In this document: piece by piece, positions 27,885 to 35,844 of the stretch
Layout of the letters: each line of letters starts with the position of its first letter
Position numbering within the stretch: position 1 is the first letter of the stretch
NCBI GenBank assembly: GCA_018267925.1
Contig: JAFDXO010000165.1
Span: 43,674 to 107,673 of the forward strand
Source: Bacteroidota bacterium
GTDB lineage: Bacteria > Bacteroidota > Bacteroidia > Chitinophagales > Chitinophagaceae
DNA length: 64,000 bases
Direction of reading: 5' to 3'
Made by a program: the position numbers and the translations under genes
The notes under the pieces: generated by a model
What the model was told of the DNA's origin: nothing
The model's input: the letters and a program-made list of their open reading frames with translations, nothing else
The model's database searches: none

Positions 27885-28679
27885 CTAATCTCTGGCAAGC
27901 AAAGAACTAAGTGGGTAGCGTAGATTTTCATAGGACATCATATCTACTTTTACAGAGCCAACAGATATGGGGCTTTCGGCACGAACAGGAATATGGTTGC
28001 TATCATCTGTTACCCAAAGTGTCATTTTTTCACCGCCTTCAAACATAGAACCCTTTATCAGCATAGGTTTTAGCTTAATTGCTTTAAAAGTACCGTATTT
28101 TGTTTTCACCACTTCCTTACCCATATATTTGATGTAGGTATGGTATAATTCTTCATCAAGAAAGATGTCTATTGGGATCCTATCGCCCACACGATACGAA
28201 TTGAAATCAATGTTGCGGGCAAAGTAAATGGCGTTTATGACATCAAGTACATCGTGAGATAATTTATAGCTTTTTTTGTTGGAAAAGGCTGTATTTGTAG
28301 TTCTATTAAAAACGATGTCTTCTTGGTGTGAGAAGTCACCTTCGTTTATATTTCTTACAAAACGAAGCGATCGAAATTGTTCGGCATCAAAATAAGATTC
28401 GTATCTATCACGAACCTTAAAAATCCAGTCATATTTCTTGTTTGTAACACCAATTGCCACTACGTGATAAGCCGGAATATTATTGTATTGTTCTAAACTG
28501 GTTGTAAAGGTGGCTGTGCCTGCATTTACATAAAGTCCTATAACGTTGTAAAAGACAGTAAAGCGTATTTGTTCTCCATGTTGAAAGGCTGGGTTAGGTA
28601 GTGTGATAGGTTGTGCAAAAAGCTTTGAAGAAACAAAGCATGACAAGAAAAAAGCCAAGCGAACAAGATGTGTTTTCAT
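27885..28679 (-). CDS. DUF3108-domain exported protein
   Basis: A 264-aa protein with a signal peptide (residues about 1-20, ending LFA) and a DUF3108 domain through most of its length. Blocks are GEQIRFTVFYNVIGLYVNAG, TNKKYDWIFKVRDRYESYFD, ARNIDFNSYRVGDRIPIDIF and MTLWVTDDSNHIPVRAESPI. DUF3108 proteins are periplasmic or outer-membrane-associated with unknown role. ATG 28679 is chosen: it gives a proper signal peptide and a promoter box (28712-28719) lies just upstream, inside the longer frame from 28763. It lies 114 nt after the TamL gene on the same strand. Confidence 0.85.
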   Translation of the reverse strand: MKTHLVRLAFFLSCFVSSKLFAQPITLPNPAFQHGEQIRFTVFYNVIGLYVNAGTATFTTSLEQYNNIPAYHVVAIGVTNKKYDWIFKVRDRYESYFDAEQFRSLRFVRNINEGDFSHQEDIVFNRTTNTAFSNKKSYKLSHDVLDVINAIYFARNIDFNSYRVGDRIPIDIFLDEELYHTYIKYMGKEVVKTKYGTFKAIKLKPMLIKGSMFEGGEKMTLWVTDDSNHIPVRAESPISVGSVKVDMMSYENLRYPLSSLLARD

Positions 28680-28711
28680 AAACGAAAGAATGTCATGATT
28701 CACCTTGATAG

Positions 28712-28719
28712 CAAAATTA
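28712..28719 (-). promoter_or_regulatory. -7 box of the DUF3108 gene
   Basis: On the minus strand TAATTTTG, an exact TAnnTTTG match, ends 32 nt before ATG 28679. It lies within the longer frame and so decides the start. Confidence 0.55.
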
Positions 28720-28793
28720 GTAAATAGAGGAATATTAGGTGTTTCTAAGACATCAATAACCAAGCAAAGCTTATGCCATATTGTTAAATTTGA

Positions 28794-31211
28794 CTAAAAA
28801 GGATAGCCTAAAGCAATATTGAGTAAGATGTCACTCATACCCCAATTGTGCTTGATGAAGGGGCCTGTCCATCCGCCATAATTATAAATTGAATTGTAGG
28901 GAATTTTCATGGGGAAAGCAGCATCAAGGCGAATGATGAAAAAACCGGCTAAATCAAACCTTGCACCGGCACCGGCACTAATTGCTATATCATTTCCTAA
29001 TTGGCTAAAATTAAAATCACCACCGGGATAAGATGCTGATGGCTGGGTTAACCATATATTTCCGGCATCAGCAAATAAGGCTCCTCGAACTTTGATGCCA
29101 CCAGAAAACAATTGCAACATGTCAAACCGATATTCACCATTTGCTTCCAGTTTTATGTCGCCGGTTCTATCAATTATCTGATTTGAATTTTGATCATTAG
29201 GATTGTAATAACTACCAGGCCCTAAAGTGCGAATACGCCACCCTCGAATACTATATCCACCACCAACAAAATATTGTTTAATGTAGGGTAATGTAGGTGA
29301 GTTGCCATAAGGAATGCCTATGCCACCATAAAAACGAAAGGCTAATTGAGATCTTCTTCTATTGATATACCTTCTGGTGTCAAAATCAAATCGGAAATAC
29401 TGCGAAAAATTAAAGTTGGATATACCAAAGTTTGAAACTGCTCCCATCAAGCCTCCGGCTTCTTCCAAAGCCAGTCGTACATAGCTATAACTTCTTCCTT
29501 TGTTAGCTATTTGATTGGAAAAAGTAAAGGCTACATTCTCTCCTTCAATAAATGTAGGTCGGTAAGAGTTTTTCAAATAGCTATTGCTATCAAGCAGTGT
29601 TTGAAACGAATCTGAAGTTTTGGGAAGACGAACGATATTGATAAATGATGGTGAAAATTCCCAAGTTTTTTTATCTGTTTCTCGCCAATTGTATGTAAAG
29701 TTTGCTGTCGTATTGGTTAGGGTAAAATAGTTTAACCTGTCTAATAAACTGGTGCCAATTCCAATGATGGTTCTGGGTGTATTGCCTTTCGTAAATCGGT
29801 TACCAAAGGGTCCTAAAAATTTGGGTAAACTAACGTTTGCATTAGCAGAAAATGTTTTAGTCAATAAACTAAAATGCTGAAAAAAGCCATTGCCAACTTC
29901 ATTATTATAGTTGCTTTCTACGCCACCACTCACGGATGTTGTCAACAAGTTTGCGCCTTTGCCCAAGTTGAAATTACGTAAGCTGATAGCAGGCATGGCT
30001 CCTAAAACGTAAGTAGTACCGGTGGAAACATCGAATGAAGTAGTGATGTCATAACGTTTGGATGGAGTCATAACTATATAGGCTTTCAACCATCCTGTGT
30101 TATCAGTTTGTTCTTTGGTGCTATCGTTAAGTAGGAAAATTCTGATTGTTTGAAAAACACCAAGTTGATTGAGTTTATTGATAGTAGCATCATAGTCGGT
30201 TTGGCTATAAAATTTCCCTTCCTCTAAAAAAATGTGTTTTAAAATGACCCTTTCTTTTACATACCGCTTATGATAACGAAAACTTACACCATTCAGATTT
30301 CGTACAATCATTGTAGAATTATTTACATCCTCGCGCCCGGTGAAGTCGGGAAATACGGTAATATCGCTAATGGCATATCGTCTATACACGTCAGAATGAT
30401 TTTCGGCTCTAATCGTGATCCGAATATCAAGAGTAGGGTTGCGATGAGTCTTTTGTGCGGTGATAAAATTTATAGCAACTTCAAATGGGTTATAGACATC
30501 GCGTACCAAATCTTTATTAAAAGTGTCTAACTGAAAGTCAACAACATTTTCTTGAGTGAATTTATAATAGCCTTGCTCTCTAAGAAAATTAGTGATTCGA
30601 CTTCGTTCTTGCTCCAGCAAATTCATGGAAAAGGGTAGTCCTTCTTTTAAAATAGTTTCATTCATGCTAGATTTTACAAGGCTACGAATAGTGCTATCAT
30701 CCACATTTAAAATAGTCTTTCTGATTTGAAAATTGATACCGGTTTTGATACGATAAACGACAGTTGCTTTTTGTCCGGAAAAGATGGTGGTATCCTCAAC
30801 TTGAGGATAGAAATAACCTTGATTAAATAAGTATGACCGAATATTGTTTGTGGATCTAATAACCATAGCACTATCATAAATCACCGGTCGCTCAAGCATT
30901 TTGTTTTTTTGAACGTTCAAACTATCACGAACATGCTTTTGGTAACGTAAATTATACAACCAAACTTTATAAGGGAAACTTCCTAAAATCAAATAGGTGT
31001 TAGGCTTTTGTGCTACTAACCGATTGATGTTGTCACGCAATTCGCCACGATGCGTTATACCTTTGTCGGTTGTGAGTTTTACTTCATTTTTTTTAAGTAG
31101 GTAAGTGTTTAGTGGCAGATGCTTGGTGCTATTGCATGCAACAAAACTGAGTACCGATAAAAGCAACAAAAGAAACCCAATACTACTATTCGTGTTTTTA
31201 CTAAAACTCAT
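28794..31211 (-). CDS. tamL: BamA/TamA-type outer-membrane lipoprotein (TamL)
   Basis: An 805-aa Omp85-family protein. The N-terminus is a lipoprotein signal with the acylated Cys at residue 26 (VLSFVACNSTKHLP). POTRA-like repeats follow (about residues 100-380; for example SYLFNQGYFYPQVEDTTIF and INKLNQLGVFQTIRIFL). The C-terminal 16-strand barrel contains the conserved lid-loop motif YFVGGGYSIRGWRIRTLGPG and ends with an aromatic residue (ALGYPF). TamL is the Bacteroidota lipoprotein form of TamA, thought to work with TamB in outer-membrane assembly. No tamB gene is adjacent here. It is divergent from the TrmH-type methyltransferase gene with only 35 nt between starts. Confidence 0.9.
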   Translation of the reverse strand: MSFSKNTNSSIGFLLLLLSVLSFVACNSTKHLPLNTYLLKKNEVKLTTDKGITHRGELRDNINRLVAQKPNTYLILGSFPYKVWLYNLRYQKHVRDSLNVQKNKMLERPVIYDSAMVIRSTNNIRSYLFNQGYFYPQVEDTTIFSGQKATVVYRIKTGINFQIRKTILNVDDSTIRSLVKSSMNETILKEGLPFSMNLLEQERSRITNFLREQGYYKFTQENVVDFQLDTFNKDLVRDVYNPFEVAINFITAQKTHRNPTLDIRITIRAENHSDVYRRYAISDITVFPDFTGREDVNNSTMIVRNLNGVSFRYHKRYVKERVILKHIFLEEGKFYSQTDYDATINKLNQLGVFQTIRIFLLNDSTKEQTDNTGWLKAYIVMTPSKRYDITTSFDVSTGTTYVLGAMPAISLRNFNLGKGANLLTTSVSGGVESNYNNEVGNGFFQHFSLLTKTFSANANVSLPKFLGPFGNRFTKGNTPRTIIGIGTSLLDRLNYFTLTNTTANFTYNWRETDKKTWEFSPSFINIVRLPKTSDSFQTLLDSNSYLKNSYRPTFIEGENVAFTFSNQIANKGRSYSYVRLALEEAGGLMGAVSNFGISNFNFSQYFRFDFDTRRYINRRRSQLAFRFYGGIGIPYGNSPTLPYIKQYFVGGGYSIRGWRIRTLGPGSYYNPNDQNSNQIIDRTGDIKLEANGEYRFDMLQLFSGGIKVRGALFADAGNIWLTQPSASYPGGDFNFSQLGNDIAISAGAGARFDLAGFFIIRLDAAFPMKIPYNSIYNYGGWTGPFIKHNWGMSDILLNIALGYPF

Positions 31212-31233
31212 GTACGCAATAGGACAATTGATA

Positions 31234-31241
31234 TAGTTTTG
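31234..31241 (+). promoter_or_regulatory. -7 box directly before the SpoU methyltransferase
   Basis: TAGTTTTG matches TAnnTTTG and ends 5 nt before ATG 31247, predicting a leaderless mRNA. Confidence 0.55.
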
Positions 31242-31246
31242 TACGG

Positions 31247-31987
31247 ATGTTGTCTAAAGCACAAATTAAATACATTAAGTCGTTACGGACACAAAAATAT
31301 CGGTTGGAAAGCCGCGCCTTTATTGCTGAAGGCGAAAAGATTGCTTGTGAATGGCTTTCTACCAAAGAACCCATTACACATATAGTCGCTTTAGAAAGTT
31401 GGTTGCGTCAACATGATACTCTTTTGAAAAACCATCCTGAAGCATCAATATATGAAATAGATGAAGCAACTTTATTGTCCATTTCAAGTTTGAAATCATC
31501 TCAATCTGCCTTACTGGTTGCTAAAATGCCCAAGCCACCCTTGATTTTTCCTCAAAATGGATGGAGTATTGCTTTAGACCGTTTGCAGGATCCCGGAAAT
31601 ATGGGGACAATTATTCGAATTGCTGATTGGTTTGGCATTTCATCAATCGTCTGTTCACCACATTGTGTTGATATTTATAACCCGAAGGTTGTGCAAGCTG
31701 CTATGGGCGGGCATTTGCGCGTTCAGTTTTTAGAAGCCGATTTAGAAAAATATTTTGAAGAAACATCATTGCCAATCTATGCAGCAGTGCTAAATGGAGA
31801 GAATCTATATCAAAGTCAGAAGTCAAAGGATGGTGTATTGTTGATCGGGAACGAGTCGCAAGGGTTAACTCCCAATTTAGTGAAGCTTGCCACCAATCGA
31901 GTTTCTATTCCTCGTTTCGGTGGTGCAGAATCGCTCAATGCTGCAGTTGCAACGGGAATTATTTGTTCGCATTTGATTCAACATTAG
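31247..31987 (+). CDS. TrmH/SpoU-family RNA 2'-O-methyltransferase
   Basis: A 246-aa enzyme with an N-terminal substrate-binding domain (KAQIKYIKSLRTQKYRLE, RAFIAEGEKIACEWL) and a C-terminal SPOUT knot. The three SpoU motifs are visible: LDRLQDPGNMGTIIRIADWF, LLIGNESQGL and VSIPRFGGAESLNAAVATGI (the N and S/E residues bind the cofactor and RNA). It probably methylates a ribose in 23S rRNA or tRNA; the site is not known. It is divergent from tamL and has its own promoter box 5 nt before the ATG. Confidence 0.92.
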   Translation: MLSKAQIKYIKSLRTQKYRLESRAFIAEGEKIACEWLSTKEPITHIVALESWLRQHDTLLKNHPEASIYEIDEATLLSISSLKSSQSALLVAKMPKPPLIFPQNGWSIALDRLQDPGNMGTIIRIADWFGISSIVCSPHCVDIYNPKVVQAAMGGHLRVQFLEADLEKYFEETSLPIYAAVLNGENLYQSQKSKDGVLLIGNESQGLTPNLVKLATNRVSIPRFGGAESLNAAVATGIICSHLIQH

Positions 31988-32030
31988 CGTAAATTCGAGC
32001 TTTAAACTCTAATGCCAAACTATTTATCCT

Positions 32031-32426
32031 ATGCGTCAAATTATTTTTACACTTGGACTTGTTGGTTTGGTCAATTTTGTTGTTTCTGCACAACAGCCCA
32101 ACTCGCTTCAGGTTCGCTCTTCCAATAATTCAGAAATTATGATTCGTCTGGATCACCGCTATCTGAATCAACAAGGAGTAAATATTTTGGTTTACGATAT
32201 AGTGCCTGGTCGTCACAGACTCAAAATTTTTCGGGCATCACCTTTAGGTTTTTCTAAAAAGGCATTAGTGTATGATCAATATTTTACGGCTATTCCCGGA
32301 CGTGTTACGGATGTGTTGGTAGATGTGGTAACGCGAAGTGCTGAAATTAATTTTATGGAGCCCGATTCAAGAAGTATTGGACACACACCTTCTGATCCTT
32401 TAGATCGTTCTAAGCATCAAAAGTAG
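32031..32426 (+). CDS. Small exported protein of unknown function
   Basis: A 131-aa protein with a signal peptide (residues about 1-20, cut after VSA). The mature part is short, with strands such as LQVRSSNNSEIMIRLDHRYL and VYDIVPGRHRLKIFRAS, which resembles a PEGA-like or DUF4476-type 'decorating' domain. The tail is polar (DPLDRSKHQK). Its end overlaps the convergent PAP2 gene by 17 nt. Function unknown; the PEGA comparison is weak. Confidence 0.7.
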   Translation: MRQIIFTLGLVGLVNFVVSAQQPNSLQVRSSNNSEIMIRLDHRYLNQQGVNILVYDIVPGRHRLKIFRASPLGFSKKALVYDQYFTAIPGRVTDVLVDVVTRSAEINFMEPDSRSIGHTPSDPLDRSKHQK

Positions 32427-33030
32427 TTATCAATTCGTTTTTTTTATTTTGATCATTAAGCGAAAAAAAACGATTAAAAAGCTTGCCTGTCAACAATCCT
32501 ACTGCGGAACCCAATAAACCTCCACAGAAAACATCAAATGGAAAATGTACACCAACATATACTTGCGCATAAGCAACCGATAAAGCCCAAATCATTGCAG
32601 TAGGAACAATCCATTTCCCTAAAAAGCGAAGCGATACTGAGGCAAAAACAGCAAGTGCAAAATGATTGGCTGCATGTGAAGAGGGAAAGCTGAATCCGCT
32701 ACCACAAGGAACTATGACGTGTGCGATAGGTTGTAAAAAGGGATTATTACATGGGCGAAGACGCATGAAAATAGGCTTTAAAAGATGGGCACTTAATTGA
32801 TCGCTAATAGCAAAAGTTACAAGAAAAAATAAGCACCATAAAGCACCTTTTATACCAAAATTTTTGAGCATGAAAATGAGTAGAAATAAATAAAGGGGTG
32901 CCCATGTCCATTGATTGCGTATATATGGAACAACTGTATCAAGAAAGCTGTTTTGCCACACAATATTCAAGTAATACCAGATTGTGTAGTCGGTATGAAT
33001 AATGGCTTGTTCCAAATTTTGATAGCTCAT
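32410..33030 (-). CDS. PAP2-superfamily membrane phosphatase
   Basis: A 206-aa membrane protein with about six helices. The PAP2 motifs are KPIFMRLRPCN (motif 1), GFSFPSSHAANHFA (motif 2 with the catalytic His) and AQVYVGVHFPFD (motif 3 with the nucleophile His and Asp). Motif 3 normally begins S-R; here the Arg is replaced by Gln. It probably dephosphorylates lipid phosphates such as undecaprenyl diphosphate, phosphatidate or lipid A; the substrate cannot be told. It lies 1 nt after the SAM methyltransferase, so the two form one operon. Confidence 0.88.
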   Translation of the reverse strand: MSYQNLEQAIIHTDYTIWYYLNIVWQNSFLDTVVPYIRNQWTWAPLYLFLLIFMLKNFGIKGALWCLFFLVTFAISDQLSAHLLKPIFMRLRPCNNPFLQPIAHVIVPCGSGFSFPSSHAANHFALAVFASVSLRFLGKWIVPTAMIWALSVAYAQVYVGVHFPFDVFCGGLLGSAVGLLTGKLFNRFFSLNDQNKKNELITTFDA

Positions 33031-33031
33031 A

Positions 33032-33772
33032 TTATTTCTTAAAAACCATAATCATCCTGGGTGAATCAAGTGGATGGTAGGAATTTAGTTCATAATCGCC
33101 GAAATTGGCAATTAACGATAAGTCAGCAGCTTTAAACATACGGATAAAATCAGCGAGGGTAAAAGCGGCTACGCTTTCAGTGTAGTGCCTTTGCATGTTT
33201 TCTTGGTCTTGGAAGAAAATATCTTTTACGAAATGATTGCCATCTAATCTGCGCTTAATCAAAAACTCAAAATCTCCACGTAAAACGGTTTCTGATTCCT
33301 TTAATTGCTGCAAAGCGTACTCTCTATTTAAGTAATCAATCACCAAGATGCCTCCTTTTTTTAGCCCGCGAGCAAAGGATTTAGCTGCCAATTGATGATC
33401 ATGTTGGGTGGCAAAATATCCAAAGCTGGTAAAGAAATTGAAGGCGTAGTCAAAATAGTTGGTGTAGAAAGGGTAGCGCATATCATGTACAAAAAAATGC
33501 AAATTTTCTTGCTCGCTTTGTTTGGCTTTTTGGATGCTTGTAGCTGAAAGGTCAATTCCAACTACGTCAAAACCTAAATCAGCAAGCTCTTTGGAATGTC
33601 GCCCTTCTCCACAAGCAATGTCAACCATACTACTTAAGGGAAGCGGTTGGAGATAATTGATCAGATGGTGAACAAAAGCTTTGGCTTCTAATTCATCGCG
33701 GTGTCTATATAGAATTTGATAGTATTCAGAACCGAACCATCTTTCGAACCAATCAACTTGTTCTTGTTGCAT
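33032..33772 (-). CDS. Class I SAM-dependent methyltransferase
   Basis: A 246-aa methyltransferase. The Rossmann motif I is MVDIACGEGRHSKELADLGF (SAM-binding Gly loop), followed by VVGIDLSATSIQKAKQ and, further on, FNFFTSFGYFATQHDH and KGGILVIDYLNREYAL. The N-terminal W-F-E-R-W-F-G-S-E-Y-Y start (DWFERWFGSEYYQILY) is typical of a Bacteroidota small-molecule methyltransferase subgroup. The substrate is unknown. It is co-transcribed with the PAP2 gene downstream. A -7 box ends 4 nt before its ATG. Confidence 0.88.
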   Translation of the reverse strand: MQQEQVDWFERWFGSEYYQILYRHRDELEAKAFVHHLINYLQPLPLSSMVDIACGEGRHSKELADLGFDVVGIDLSATSIQKAKQSEQENLHFFVHDMRYPFYTNYFDYAFNFFTSFGYFATQHDHQLAAKSFARGLKKGGILVIDYLNREYALQQLKESETVLRGDFEFLIKRRLDGNHFVKDIFFQDQENMQRHYTESVAAFTLADFIRMFKAADLSLIANFGDYELNSYHPLDSPRMIMVFKK

Positions 33773-33776
33773 GAAG

Positions 33777-33784
33777 CAAAAATA
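33777..33784 (-). promoter_or_regulatory. -7 box directly before the SAM methyltransferase
   Basis: On the minus strand TATTTTTG (exact TAnnTTTG) is followed by only 4 nt and then ATG 33772, predicting a leaderless mRNA. Confidence 0.55.
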
Positions 33785-33867
33785 ACCCTTTCGCTTTTTG
33801 AGTGAAAGAGAAATATAGTCTTTCTAACACTAAGTGATCATTTCAGTCATCCGTTCAATACAACCCT

Positions 33868-33875
33868 TATCTTTG
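33868..33875 (+). promoter_or_regulatory. -7 box of the TPR membrane protein gene
   Basis: TATCTTTG (exact TAnnTTTG) ends 19 nt before ATG 33895. Confidence 0.55.
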
Positions 33876-33894
33876 CGTCCAATTTTTTTAAGGA

Positions 33895-34551
33895 ATGAAA
33901 TCTGGTTTTCGTCGTTTTCTTGTTTTTAACCGTTTGTATATTGCTATTGCACTGATTGCTTTAGGCTTCTGGATTGGTTTTTCTGTAACGTGGTGGATAG
34001 CTTGGTTGCCTTTTCTCATTGCTGTTCTGATGATTGTTGCCTACTTTTTAGTTGGACCAATGACACTCATTCAACAATACATTGATGCCGGTGATATGGA
34101 AGGTGCACAAAAGTTGCTGAATAAGGTGAAATATCCCAATTTGCTCTACAAGCCTGTTCGCTCTTCCTATTATATGTTGCGAGCCAATATGAGCACTATG
34201 ACAGAGGATTTGGATAAAGCTGAAGCAGACTTGCGTAAAGGATTGGAAGCCGGAATGCCCGAAAAAGAATATGAAGGAACTGCTTATTTGCAATTAGGTG
34301 CCATTGCTTTTAAAAAGGGTAATACACGCGATGCCTATGAACATTTAAGGAAGGCAGTGAAAATTGGTTTACCGGATAAGGATAGTGAGGCAACTGCCTA
34401 TTTACAATTGTCGGGTATTTGTATGCAGCGTCGTGATTTTAGAGGGGCTAAAAACTATTTTTCCAAGGCTAAATCATGCAAAAGCAAAAACGAACAAATC
34501 GTTTCTCAGATAAATGAAATGTCAAAGTATATGGCTCGAATACCGGGATAG
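33895..34551 (+). CDS. Membrane-anchored TPR protein
   Basis: A 218-aa protein with two membrane helices (about residues 13-32 and 35-58) and a cytoplasmic or periplasmic TPR-like solenoid. Repeats begin near QQYIDAGDMEGAQKLLNKV, SYYMLRANMSTMTEDLDKAEA, TAYLQLGAIAFKKGNTRDAY and TAYLQLSGICMQRRDFRGAK. No catalytic motif; it probably mediates protein contacts. Its own promoter box lies upstream, and neighbours give no functional clue. Confidence 0.8.
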   Translation: MKSGFRRFLVFNRLYIAIALIALGFWIGFSVTWWIAWLPFLIAVLMIVAYFLVGPMTLIQQYIDAGDMEGAQKLLNKVKYPNLLYKPVRSSYYMLRANMSTMTEDLDKAEADLRKGLEAGMPEKEYEGTAYLQLGAIAFKKGNTRDAYEHLRKAVKIGLPDKDSEATAYLQLSGICMQRRDFRGAKNYFSKAKSCKSKNEQIVSQINEMSKYMARIPG

Positions 34552-34668
34552 TCTGTTCCCTTAGCTCATTTAGTAAATGGCAGTATTTTTTGTTGGAATT
34601 GTTTCGTGTAATAAAATAGGTCTTTTCGTTTTTTAAGCGTTGAATCTTCTAACCTTGTTTCTTTTTTA

Positions 34669-35844
34669 TTACTGAACCCATCCCTTTTTGGCATCACTAT
34701 TCCATTGGTTTACCTCCTTTCGAATAGCAGCCAAAGTTTTTGGATCATTTACAATAGACCAATCAAGCACTTGTTGTGTGGTTGTATTGTCTGCATTGAA
34801 GTGAAAAAATAACAACCCTTTTACTGAGGGATATTTAGTGGGTATATTCTTTAAGGCTTCTGCATACCATTTGCTTCGATTGCCACCATAGCTAAGGCTG
34901 GCAAACTCAGTTAGTAAAATTGGTTTTTTGAATTGGTTGAGGGCGTTGTAGTGCTGGCCGAATATATCGTCAAAACTCCACCATTTAGCCCAAGCAGCAA
35001 TTGGTCCATAGTTCAAAGTGCCTATACCGATGTAATCCACATAATTATTGCCCGGATAATATTCATCGAAAAATCCGAAGGCAGGGTGAGGGCTCCAAAC
35101 CCAAACTACATTTGTAGCTCCTTCTTGATTGAATACCTGATGTACATGTTTCCATGCGGCTACAAAGTCTGCCGGATTGTTGTTTTGAGGACCCCAAGGG
35201 TAGCGATAGGGGTCGTTCATTTCATGTCCAAAACGAAGAAGAATTGGTGCATGTATCTTTTGGGCTTGGTGTGCCCAATTAGAAAGGTAAAAGTCATATA
35301 CCCCATTGGCAATGTCGGACAATCCGTTTTTGTCGCGTTCAGAGGCAGGTCGTAACCGCTCCTGTTTTTGATCATCAAAAGAAACAAGCCAAGGTTCCCA
35401 TGTAATAACGGGAATTGAACCCAGAGTAATAATATCGTTCACTTGTTTGGTCGGGAATTGTTGCTCGGCTTTACTGCCCCATGCCGTATAGACGTGAATG
35501 AGTGGAAACTGTGTGTGAAGGGAGTCTTCTAATTCAATGTTTGGAAGAAAGCTGTTTTCTGAACGATTGTCATAGGCACCAAACAAGAAGTCTGAGGGGT
35601 TTCTTACTTTTTCTTTTGAAGAGAAATAAGGCTTTAGCCAACTTAGCTTGTCTGCCCTCGTTTCACTTTTTCCGTTCAGAATCACTTTCTCTTCAACCTT
35701 AGCAATAGTTTGTTCCACATGGTTAAGGGTTGACTCAATGGGGCCTTTCGATTGGTTGCCTACGATAGCCAGTGCATAAACCACTCCCACGCCCATGATG
35801 GTTGCGGTGGCTGTATAGAGGATGCGTTTCGATTTACTTGCCAT
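34669..35844 (-). CDS. Membrane-anchored glycoside hydrolase family 26 protein
   Basis: A 391-aa protein with an N-terminal membrane anchor (about residues 9-27) and a GH26 barrel. The acid/base Glu is E208 in LLRFGHEMNDPYRYPWG and the nucleophile Glu is E313 in PILLTEFASLSYGG. NVVWVWSPHPAFGFFDEYYP and VDYIGIGTLNYG are further family blocks. GH26 enzymes include beta-mannanases, beta-1,3-xylanases and mixed-linkage glucanases. It is the last gene of a three-gene unit after an exopolysaccharide-synthase-like GT2, and its ATG overlaps the GT2 stop by 11 nt. This suggests a trimming role on the polymer made by the GT2, as BcsZ does for cellulose. Confidence 0.88.
   Translation of the reverse strand: MASKSKRILYTATATIMGVGVVYALAIVGNQSKGPIESTLNHVEQTIAKVEEKVILNGKSETRADKLSWLKPYFSSKEKVRNPSDFLFGAYDNRSENSFLPNIELEDSLHTQFPLIHVYTAWGSKAEQQFPTKQVNDIITLGSIPVITWEPWLVSFDDQKQERLRPASERDKNGLSDIANGVYDFYLSNWAHQAQKIHAPILLRFGHEMNDPYRYPWGPQNNNPADFVAAWKHVHQVFNQEGATNVVWVWSPHPAFGFFDEYYPGNNYVDYIGIGTLNYGPIAAWAKWWSFDDIFGQHYNALNQFKKPILLTEFASLSYGGNRSKWYAEALKNIPTKYPSVKGLLFFHFNADNTTTQQVLDWSIVNDPKTLAAIRKEVNQWNSDAKKGWVQ

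Noticed and set aside
28680..28763. Longer start for the DUF3108 protein
   Set aside because: It would put 28 residues before the signal peptide, and the promoter box 28712-28719 lies inside this extension.
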